The position numbers and the translations under genes are program-made. The notes beneath the pieces were generated by a model that saw only the letters and a list, made by a program, of their open reading frames with translations, was not told where the DNA came from and ran no database searches. Below are positions 23,837-33,084 of a stretch of 64,000 bases of DNA, piece by piece; position 1 is the first letter of the stretch; each line of letters opens with the position of its first letter. The stretch is from Ramazzottius varieornatus (taxonomy: Eukaryota; Tardigrada; Eutardigrada; Parachela; Ramazzottiidae), in NCBI GenBank assembly GCA_001949185.1, contig BDGG01000001.1:4952629-5016628 (forward strand), in the 5' to 3' direction.

Positions 23837-23960
23837 GGGACGCCGGCGAATGACTCCAACCAAATCTTTATCGCAAGCGGCGCGAACTTTCATTGTTGTC
23901 CGTAGAGTACGTGCGCAACTTGCGAGAACGCTCTACGTGAATGACGTTTACCGACGTCCC
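23837..23960. repeat. Fold-back repeat family 1, copy E
   Basis: A 124-bp imperfect hairpin between the light chain and hydrolase genes. It begins GGGACGCCGGCGAATGA and ends CCGACGTCCC. Inner arms GCAAGCGGCGCGA (23873-23885) and GTGCGCAACTTGC (23911-23923) are separated by 25 bases. Confidence 0.8.
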
Positions 23961-24186
23961 AAATGTCAACCAAAATGCCAATGAGATGATAAGAAAGCAG
24001 AAAGTTTAGAAACAGAATGCAGAAAGCGGAACAAAACATTTCTTCTGTTTTACTATAATTTTTGGACTAGGATCAAACAAAAACAGTCATCCGAGAAATC
24101 AATCTACCGGGAAAACTCGCTGCTGAACGATGCAAGAAATATTTAGGAAAAGAAAGGTCTAAAGAAAAGATGACAAAGTTCGATAT

Positions 24187-26302
24187 CTACCGTTGCTGGA
24201 CGAGCGTTTGAAAGTTAGGAGGAGGGAGCGTCTTCGTGCGTGCCCGTTGAGCAGCCATTTCCGCCATGTACCTTTCACCATCCGTCCTGCGTTCGGCCTT
24301 CTTCCTCATGATGAAGTCGAAAAGATGGCATACGTTCTGTAGCAAGAGACTGTTGGAAGGCTCCCTCCTTTGCGCATAATGTCCTACGCAAGATGAAAAG
24401 CCACACATTAAGTCTTTGTTCGTCAACATAAGACAGAGGAAGAGCACTTAATGTGGCAATCTGGAATCTGCCTTACCGCCTTTTCTGAAGACTATGCCTC
24501 TCAGATATTTGTCGTCCTCTAATGTAACCATCTTCCCACGCTGGTAGATTTGTCCGCCTTCGTCGTAGATAGTCAAGTCGTCTTTGGGAATGCCAACCAT
24601 TTCAGCGTACTCTTGCGAGATGTGAGCGTCCATGAATTTGTCGTCTTGGCTGTAACTCAGCAGGAGCGGAATCCGGTGGAAGGGCAGCTCTTTGGAAACC
24701 TTTTGATACTGAAATAGAACACCCGAAATAAGGTAAAAATTCAAACGCAACCGAGGCCTTCTTGAAGGACTTACCGAATCGAAAGGAACACCCGTGGTTA
24801 CGAGTCCCATAATGTAGGGAGTATCGATGCCGGAAATGTGTCTCCAGCCTGTCATCTTCATGATGACTAAAGAGACCGGGTTCAGAATCTTCCGGACAAT
24901 GGGTACCTTCATGGCCCCGACTACTGTTTTCAGCACCCAGTACGGCTTCAACGCCCTGTCGAAAAACTTCCGTCATCTGACCGTTATTAAGCAAACAAGC
25001 TCGTTAATGAAGCCTTCCCCCAAGTAACGCACGCATTCTGCCCATATCACCGACATTGTGCGCCACTTGGGAAAACAGTCTTGTCGAGTTTGCTTAGCGA
25101 GCTCCAGTCGTAGAAGTTGTTGGGGCTTACTTGTATACGCGATGTCCGGCAATCTGCAGCATGGCCAGTCCACCGATAGGAAACCTAGTGGATACCGCGA
25201 GAGGAACCGCTGTGTAGCAACCACAGCTGAAAGAGACCACCAGATCAACGTGTCGAACACCCAAAGCTGAAAGGAAGTCTAACGTAAAGTAGTTGTTCTC
25301 GATGGTCGTATGCTTGTAGACGTAATCCTCATCCATCGGAGTTTCCCCCACACCTAAAAACGAAGAGCACAACGATAAGAATGACGAGAATACATTGCCG
25401 TGTGAATTTGCAAGCTCAACAAACAACCTCGACAAGATCGTTCCCAACTGGCGCACCTTTCCGCTATTATTGACTGAAGTGTGCGCCACTTGGTTAACCG
25501 TTTTTTCCGATTTTGTCTCGCGTTGTTTGTTTCGATTAACAAACCAGCTGAGAAAGTCAGAAACGTCTGAACGTGTAAAAACGCAATACGGAATGTACCT
25601 GGGAAGTTTGGACAGAGGACACGAGCGCCTCTGGCAGCCAAGACTCGGATGACATCGGCCATATCTTTGTGACTTCCGGCGGCGCCATGAAGGCATAACA
25701 CCGTCGGGAAAAGTCCTGCATAATTCGAGGTGCCGTAGTTATCCGGAAAGCCGGTATCAATATACCCTACGTCCACTTCGATACCGTCAACAGGTTTGCG
25801 GAGCTCGCCTGTCTGGATCTGCGCTTGGTACACCTCCTTACAAGTCTTGAACTTCACTCGTTTCACCGGAAACGGGAAATCGTCTGCAGCCGTCGAGCTT
25901 TTAGATTTGCTCGTGCTTGCTGACACATTTTTGTCAAGCAGAGTTGCTGCAGACGAAGACTGGTATCGAATGTTGAGAAGTCCGGCTGGCTGAGTGAGAA
26001 GGCCAGCATAATGAAGAGAAGATAGGTTGCCCGCTAGAAATACGATAATTATAACGTTCAGACACTCATCCGTACAAAGGACGCAAGAAACCACGTGACA
26101 ACTAGTAAAGACACAGCAATCAGGTGATTAGACATTCCACAAATGTACCATATGGGAATACGATTCAAGTCGAAAACGAGCTCGTTTACTCACATGTTCT
26201 TGCCGAAGATAATAGGCAGAATCCTCGTGGGAGAACAGACGAAGAAGGCTGCAAGCTGGAGGTGATGGTGCGCAAAAGCAGACGGGATGAGCTGCGACTC
26301 AT
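24187..26302 (-). CDS. Alpha/beta hydrolase (DUF1057-like), probably mitochondrial
   Basis: Six minus-strand exons join in phase: 26302-26194, 26033-25599, 25353-25131, 24955-24775, 24708-24477 and 24383-24187 (458 aa). The N-terminus (MSRSSSRLLLRTITSSLQPS) is Ser/Arg-rich without acidic residues, as in mitochondrial presequences. The core has the oxyanion motif LCLHGAAGSH and a nucleophile-elbow region VVSFSCGC, where GxSxG-type GHSRG is expected. A later strand with LLLSYSQDDKFMDAH may supply the acid, and the C-terminus is a charged helix (FIMRKKAERRTDGERYMAEM). The overall pattern recalls the DUF1057 hydrolases expanded in nematodes. The substrate is unknown. The changed elbow (S-x-S-x-G) leaves activity uncertain. 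Introns 2 and 3 each hold a family 1 fold-back copy. Confidence 0.82.
24984..25106. repeat. Fold-back repeat family 1, copy B
   Basis: Inner arms CCCAAGTAACGCAC (25019-25032) and GTGCGCCACTTGGG (from 25058) are separated by 25 bases. TAAGCAAAC lies outside on one side and its complement on the other. The outer limits are estimated. It is in an intron of the hydrolase gene. Confidence 0.7.
25418..25532. repeat. Fold-back repeat family 1, copy C
   Basis: Inner arms CCAACTGGCGCAC (25444-25456) and GTGCGCCACTTGG (25481-25493) are separated by 24 bases. Outer arms ACAAACAACCTCGACAAGAT and its imperfect complement extend the hairpin. It is in an intron of the hydrolase gene and shares the CGACAAGA outer motif with copy B. 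Confidence 0.7.
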
Positions 26303-27210
26303 GCTGTAGGGATAACGCGCCGGTCGTCGCTACAGTACTAATGGCTGGTTCGAAAGAAGAGCGAAGGCGCGACGGTTTGCAAAAGCTAGCGTCAACGTCC
26401 GCACACCACACAGAAGAGGCAGATTCTTAGATCCTTACGCGATGCTGGATCTTAGTTGAGATTAACGTCCAGAAAGCACCCAAAGCAGCCGACCAGATGA
26501 AAGTCAAGATTTATGACTGATGCAGAGTGACTGGTAAAACCATAAATCCCTTTTTGTATCTACGGCAAATCGGGAGCAAAGCGTGTTTCGGTAACCCCTC
26601 AAACCCTCCTGTTGGTTCAGTTCGTTCCACTGATTGTTGATCAGCCGAAAAGCCATTGGAAAATCAACAATCATCCGAAAGTACTGAAGGACAAGGGGGG
26701 TTGGAGGGGTTTGAAGTCCCAGCTCAGTCCGGTTGATTCTGTTGAATCACTCAGAATCAGCGACTCTGGCCAACAGATGGAGCCATCAACCATCATATCG
26801 AGCCATGGATAGATTTATGTCGTCGTCAGAAATTTGCCGGGGGTTGTGCGTATGACTTATTCGCTCCTGGTGTACCAGCAGGGGCTGTCCGGGAAGCTAA
26901 TTTGGTACGGAATTTGACCGATATCGATATTTTTTTGTCACATCCGTACCAGACGGTGAGAGACATCTTCGTGAGCGGAAATTAAGGAAGTGACATGTGG
27001 ATGTTACATCATACAAAGCCTCTTGATAAACCCGCCAGCATGTCGATTGTGACAAGGTTCCTATTGTACGTCCGTCCATGGTTCTCCACAGTATCAAGAA
27101 TTTGGTTATCAGTCACGATGAACGAATACGAAAAAGCTAAGTAGGCTACTTAAGCATGGTTACGACAACTCTGAAGGCACCAGTCGTCCTCCCTCACTCC
27201 CTTACTAAAG
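26303..27210. other. Divergent intergenic region
   Basis: Lies between the divergent hydrolase and protease genes and so should hold both promoters. A short inverted repeat is present (TTCAGTTCGTTCCACTGATTG and nearby GATTCTGTTGAATCACTCAG). No coding frame is convincing. Confidence 0.4.
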
Positions 27211-28672
27211 ATGGCCATCCACGGAATCGCCTGCTTCGTTGCGGTCGCATGCGTCCTGGCAGCAGTGAGCGCTCAGCAATGCGGGCAACCGGCAATTCAG
27301 CCCGACATATCACTCGGAGGAGCCAGCAACAGGATCATCGGTGGAAAGGACGTAAGAAAACATGCTCTAACTTACTGGAATGTATTTTCGAAAATGTTTG
27401 GTGAGAAATATGAAAATGCTTCGTATTTTGTAGGCAGTACCCCACAGCTGGCCATGGTACGTACAAGTGTACAGTCAATCGTTGAAAGTCAAATCTTAGA
27501 TATTCTCTCTTGATTTTTCCTATGTATTTTAGGCAGGTGATGTACATGCACCAGCGCAAAGGGCAGAGCAGTGAGTGATTCGACACTATCAACATTCTGA
27601 AGAGTTGATGTAAGAATAGTATTTTCCAGGTCATTACTTTCATTGTGGAGGCTCAGTGGTGGGTGTATCGAGTAGATCATCGTTCTTACTGAAACTTCTT
27701 CACGGGTTACATGGCTTGCGATGTTCAGATCGACAGATGGTGGGTTCTGACCGCCGCCCATTGCTGCGACCTCCCTGCTTCCATGAACGTGACCGGGACT
27801 TCCGTCGTTATGGGTCAGCACAACGCAAGCAGTGCTACAAACGAACCCTTTAAAGTGCGACACTTCATCCAGAAGACCATTATCCACGAAGGGTACAACA
27901 AGCCAACGCCCATCAACAACGATATTTGTCTGCTGAAAATGGAAAAGGTAGCCAGTTAGGCGTACCGTTATTCGTGTACCCCAAACCTTGGGAGAATCTA
28001 AAATATCCTTCACAAATGATCTTCTTCAGCCCATCCAATTCAGTGATCATGTATCGCCCGTTTGCCTACCGGAGACTAGCCAGGAACTACCTGTAGGAAC
28101 CGAATGCTGGATTACAGGTACTGTGAAAAACGTCTCACTTCCGTTTCAGCGATGCCTTCATTTACGGAACTTTCATCCGGGTCTAGGATGGGGTAACATC
28201 CAGCCGAACTCGAGCGTAGCCGGCACATATCCGGCGACCTTGAAACAAGTCGACGTGAAAGTCGTCAAGCGATCGACTTGCAACGTTGCATTCTTTGGTA
28301 TCGTCACCGATAAGATGGTTTGCGTACAGAACCCCGGAAAAGGAGCGTAAGTACCAATTTTCGTCTAACCAAGAAGATTTCCAAGGGCCTTGATACCCTT
28401 CTCGATAACACAAAAATTACGTCACTTCCGGCTAATACTTAAACGAAGACTTAGACCTACATCGGACGAATACTAAACCCGCCTTTGGTTTTAGTTGTGA
28501 CGGGGATTCTGGTGGTCCTTTGGTCTGCAAGCAAAACGGCAAATGGATCCTTCACGGAGACACTTCATTTGGTAGCGCCAGACAATGTGGTGGTCGCCAA
28601 CCATCGGTCTACTGCTCCGTTCCTGCTGAACTATCCTGGATACGGGAAAAGATGAGCGAGTACTCCGAATAA
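27211..28672 (+). CDS. Secreted chymotrypsin-fold serine protease
   Basis: Eight exons join in phase: 27211-27351, 27434-27456, 27533-27570, 27630-27658, 27729-27947, 28030-28117, 28187-28346 and 28495-28672 (291 aa). It has a signal peptide (MAIHGIACFVAVACVLAAVS), a short Cys-containing propeptide and an activation site R|IIGGKD. The catalytic triad is complete: His88 in WVLTAAHCC, Asp142 in NNDICLLK and Ser238 in CDGDSGGP. The residue at the specificity position, six before the catalytic Ser, is Gly rather than the Asp of trypsin, so cleavage after Arg/Lys is not expected. An elastase- or chymotrypsin-like preference is inferred. A decayed copy of its last two exons lies at about 32.2-32.6 kb. 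Confidence 0.92.
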
Positions 28673-28744
28673 GAATTACAATTTCACTGCTAATTGTATT
28701 TAGCTTGATATTATCATACAAAATCAGATCGTATCTACTATATA

Positions 28745-29977
28745 CAGTGCGTTCACGCAAAATGGTGCCAACTCCAAACTCGACTGTAAAAAAAATCCCT
28801 GTACTCGCTTCCCTTCCATCTCAGGTGATTTCACACTCCATTTTCAATCCCGCGTTTCATAAAGAAACACTTTCTGAGTTAACTTTCGAGATGGCTCCAG
28901 AAACTAGCTCTGAAACGAAGGCTATGGTAGTGGCTTGGGGTTCGGAACGTTTATCCCATCAGAAAATTTCAGATCGACTTTTGGAGCACGGGATTTTGCT
29001 GCATAGGAAGACGGTCAGCAAGATACTCAAAGAAGAAGAAATGAAGCGAAACGGATGGACGAAGCCTCCAAAGCGACTGCCGGCGCAATGTCTTCCGTCG
29101 GTGCGCACCAAAGCCAACATCCGGAAAGTGAAGAAGGCCGTCCTTGAGAAGATCCCAGACTCTCAGCGGAAACTAGCCCGTAAACTAGGATGTTCGGTGG
29201 GTAGTGTAAGCAAGATTGTCCATGAGAATCTAGGTGTGAAGGTGCGCAAGAAGACAAAGGTTCACCACCTGACCGACGTGCAGAAAAAGCAAAGGTACGA
29301 GCGCGGAAAGCTCTTTATCCAGTACCTGGGGCCTCAAAAGATTAAGAAAATCCTTACCATGGACGAAACGTGGATCACTCTAGACGATTGCAATAGCGAA
29401 AAGGAGTATTACTACACCGACAATTTTCTGGAAATCCCCAAAGAGTGGCGCAAAAAACCCACGAAACACTGGCCGAAAGCGTACGTAGTTGACGGTAAGG
29501 CTAAAGTGACAGCCAAGTATTTCGTCGACAAGATTCTGTCGAGAATGGTTAAAGATCTACCTTGTTGTACGGTAGATCTGCGAAAGAAGTCACCGTCCAT
29601 TTTGACAGCGCCAAGTCCCATGCCGCCAAGTACACCCAGAACTGGATGGAAGTGAACCATCGGAGGTTTGGTACCACTGGATGGCCAATTCACCGGACCT
29701 AGCACCGCTGGACTACGCGATCAATGGAATTTTGAAGAAATATTTGGCTGATCGCAAGGCTACCACCATTCCTGGATTGAGCAAGGTTATCCAAGATGTG
29801 TGCACCAACTTCGACCTCCGGATCATCCGCAAGTCACTTTCTTCCTGGCAAGGCCGTGTTCAAAAGATGCTCGACAGAAAGGGGGATCATGTAGAAATAG
29901 ATTGAGAATTCAGGTTTCGTTCTGTGATGTAAGAGAATTTTTCGAAAAAGCTGGCACCATTTTGCGTGAAGGCACTG
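28745..29977. mobile_element. Decayed Tc1/mariner-superfamily transposon (maT-like)
   Basis: The 1,233-bp element is bounded by inverted repeats of about 27 bp (CAGTGCGTTCACGCAAAATG at left, one mismatch at right). It is flanked by TA on both sides (28743-28744 and 29978-29979), the target duplication of this superfamily. It sits just 3' of the protease gene. Confidence 0.9.
28891..29905 (+). pseudogene. Broken mariner-type transposase
   Basis: The frame from 28891 has two helix-turn-helix regions (LSHQKISDRLLEHGI; RKLARKLGCSVGSVSKIV) and the first catalytic Asp (ILTMDETWITLDD). It jumps from KHWPKAYVV to DGKAKVTAK, losing about 15-20 residues of the core. The second Asp (VTVHFDSAKSH) lies in another frame near 29600, and the third (NSPDLAPLDYAI) in the frame from 29681. 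At least two frameshifts plus the internal deletion make it inactive. Spacing of about 37-38 residues between the second and third Asp suggests the maT group. Confidence 0.85.
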
Positions 29978-30461
29978 TATATGCAATCTCCAAATGAATG
30001 CTTAGAATCCCCGAGGAATGCTGAGCAAGAGGTGAAAATGGATTCACGTTGGTTCAGCAGTTCTCAGGGATTGAGCATCTATTCTTGCAGGATTTTTCGT
30101 TTCAGCATTTGAAGAGGTTTGTTTAGTGATTGCTATCAGTCACGTGAAATATGTGACGTCATCACGGAATATTTGTTCGCCTGGCGGCACAGGGTTCACC
30201 ACTAAAGCACCCAATCAGCATTCAGCCTTGCATTCTCAGTCACGCCCCACCGCAATGACGTATCAATGTACCACGACGTATCGGCTTACGTCAGGTATCC
30301 GTCAGTTGGCCTTCGTTTGATTGTCTTTTGCTATTATCGGGTTGGTTGGTTAAGCCGCACGCTTACGTTTGATTGATACTCCTGTTTGTAGCCTTCATTA
30401 GGTGAACTACCTTCGCTTTAAACTGCTTCCTTTTTCTCCCTCAGATTATCTGTGCGAAGAT

Positions 30462-31256
30462 GACACCCAAAAGATTCACCGTTGTCGATGATCCGAAACC
30501 AGTTACTGTGAGGAAGAGGCTGAAGAGAGCGGCCGAGAAAGGACCACGAGAGGTTGGGAGCGTCGACGCCAGCGTGTCACGCGTGATCTGGAAGTTATTC
30601 CTCTGGAAGAGTCAGTTGACGAGGTGGTCATCCCAGCTGATCAACCTGCACAGGACCCAACTCATCGAAACGATGTTGAAGGTGGGAAACGGAGAGAAGG
30701 CTTAGGTGAAAGACAGTGGCCAGCAGATGGAAAGTAATGCACACACCTACCAGCCAGGCACTTCCGGTCAGGCCAACTCGACCCACTTCCCATCTGCTGG
30801 CCATTGTCTTTCACCAAGGTCTTTCTCTTCCTGATAGACAATGAAAGCCTTACAATCTCTCACCTTGCTGTTCGCTTTCCAGTTTTCCTGGCAGACGAGT
30901 TCCTCATGGACCGGGGAGCTATTCCCAAGAAAGACTTCGTCAACTACGTCAATACGGCCATGACGAACCTCATGACCGGCCAGCAGCGGTATGGTTACCC
31001 AGAACTGCCCGAAGAGCGGAGGGATCTTCTGGTCAAGCACCTGGAGAACTGTTTCGAGGCAGAAGCCACGGCGTTGGACGAATATGATGTCCCACCCCTG
31101 GATGGCGAAGAGTGCGAAAACCACGAACTCCGACTACCAGCAAAGAAAACCAAGAAGTTCCTCATCAAGGCAGAAGCAGGCAGGAGCGGCAGTCGAGCAA
31201 AGGTCATAGCATTCGTCCGGACGTACTCTAAGAAAGCCGCGTGGAAAGATAAGTAA
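30462..31256 (+). CDS. Unrecognised two-exon gene, 5' end unresolved
   Basis: Exon 2 (30883-31256) is open in one frame and starts after TTTCCAG. It encodes a soluble helical protein (AMTNLMTGQQRYGYPELPEE, then KHLENCFEAEATALDEYDVP) with a basic tail. The donor at 30705/30706 (TTAG|GTGAAA) matches its phase only if the upstream exon is read in the frame EEEAEESGRERTTR...IPLEESVDEVVIP. That frame has a stop at 30489-30491 and no ATG. The ATG at 30460 opens a different frame (MTPKRFTVVDDPKPV) that hits TAG at the donor. So there is an unseen 5' exon, a frameshift, or a decayed gene. No family is recognised. Confidence 0.4.
30705..30815. repeat. 31-bp inverted repeat across a splice donor
   Basis: GGTGAAAGACAGTGGCCAGC starts the left arm (30705-30735). 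The right arm (30785-30815) is its complement with two mismatches, leaving a 49-base loop. The left arm begins on the predicted donor GT. Confidence 0.8.
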
Positions 31257-32235
31257 TGGTATCTAAAGATAACTATGGGAAATCCTGAACCGGAAACGAG
31301 TACAGACTGAATCAAAGAACCAAGCCGGAATTCAGCCAAATTTGTTTTTATTTCGTTTCAACTGTCTTACCTCTCTTGAACCTATTGTCACTCGAGCTCT
31401 TGATTCAAGATTCCTCGCTATTTTTGCATTTTCCTCAGTTTAAATAATTTGAACCGTCTTTGCGGTCTCGGTGGCCGACTACCAGTTGTTTTTATTGTAA
31501 TCTTATTGCTCCTTTTCTGGAGCTTTTGTTGTTGGTAATTGTTATCTCCTTAATTTTGTCTCGCCTTTTCTAGCCCTGTGCTGTTGGCATTTTGTAGCCT
31601 TAGTTTTTCAGATCGTCCTGCACTCTGTCCGAAGTATTTCCCAGATTTTCATAAATTATTACTGTTGACAGGCTTGTGGCTACCAAATCAAATTTCCGCC
31701 GCTTAAAACCACGAACAGGACTGTGAAGGCAATGCTAAATGCGTGAATGCTGTAAAAATCAACCATAAGCGAGAATCAAACGATAAACTCACTCGGATAA
31801 CATTCTGACCGTTCTGCAAATCCTACTTCCGGCAATGCTCAGATAGCATTGCGTGTCCGAATCAACAACGAATCACATTGGCAATGCTGAACAAATCTTT
31901 TGTCCTTCAGCATTCAGCTTCGGGGTTCCTTCCGGGGTTCAGCTGACCGTCAAGTCAGAGCGATACTGCAATCCTGCCCGACCCCATCTCGCAACCCAAC
32001 ACTTTTCTTCTGGATATCTACTGCATTTGCCTGCGTGTTTACAAACCCGAATGGATGATTGAGCGTCTTTGACAAGCGAAACTGGCCTTCGCGATATCTG
32101 TCAACAGAAGGCCCGCCAAGTGGTCCAGGATACCTGGCGATCGCGTCGTAATGGAAGGTGCGGTGTTCATAATCCGGACCGTGAGCATTTATCCGCTTTC
32201 GCAACCGCGATCGAACCGGCGATCATGCTGTAGAC
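31257..32235. other. Intergenic, no gene seen
   Basis: T-rich sequence at 31330-31620, then mixed sequence without a convincing frame. Any more decayed upstream part of the protease copy would fall near 31.9-32.2 kb, but I cannot align it. Confidence 0.4.
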
Positions 32236-32640
32236 TCTGGAGCTAGTCGGCGTAAAGGTCGTCAAGCGATCAGCCTAGCTGCAGCACCGCCTTTTCGGTT
32301 TCGTCCATCGATAAGATTGCCTGTGTACTGTGTACAGAGCCCACCGAAAAGAGAGCGTATGTTCCTCTTTTTCTTCAAGCCAAGATAGCATTCATGAAGT
32401 ACACGAACTTGGCTAACATCACGGCGTTTACAGCTGTCCCTTTTGTGTGTGGCTGCTACAAAGATTCCGACGTTTATTCCTCGTGCAAATTGGAAAGGCT
32501 AGTAGTTTCTTCATGTAGATCCCTCACTCGCTGCGTCAAGGAATGTGGCAGTAGTTGCCAACCATCGGTCTACTGCTCTACTCCCGCGCTGTACCACCGG
32601 GGATTCAGAGGAAACTGATCAATTACCACGAATAAAGATT
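32236..32640 (+). pseudogene. Decayed 3' fragment of the serine protease
   Basis: The stretch GTCGTCAAGCGATC, then TTTCGGTTTCGTCCATCGATAAGATTG with GAAAAGAGAGCGTA, matches exon 7 of the protease at 28187-28346 base by base with many changes and no open frame. A second block, with CCAACCATCGGTCTACTGCT at about 32558, matches the end of exon 8. Sequence lies between the two blocks, so this looks like a DNA duplication rather than a processed copy. The serine motif is not recognisable. AATAAA at 32631 follows. Confidence 0.75.
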
Positions 32641-33084
32641 CAAAACTGGAGCTTATTACTGTTCTGGCTATTGCTGTTCATCTAAGCTTTCTGACTGAAT
32701 TTAGAAACTGATTGAGCCAAAGATTGGGCGTTCTTGGCAAATGATGCAGCCTTCGAGATACTGGTACCTCGTACCGGTGGTTGTTCAGCAAAAGACGTCG
32801 ATCAGCGGACGAGGATCACCCGGTAAAGCAGAAGTATTTCGCTATTTTTGTATCTGGCTGGGCTGATAGACGCTTTCAGATCGAAGAAGATTACGGGCAT
32901 CAAACGCCGCCTGTAGTTACAATGGTGAAACAATAGGCTACTGCCATGTTCAGACATTTTACGGTGTTTGATTGTACTCTTGCGCTTTCTTTCTCGGATC
33001 AGGCAGTCGAATGGACACCTTTCATACCCTTTACTGCTGCAGTGCAGACTAAAAAATACGTCCCGTAAATCCCAACGAAGAAAC

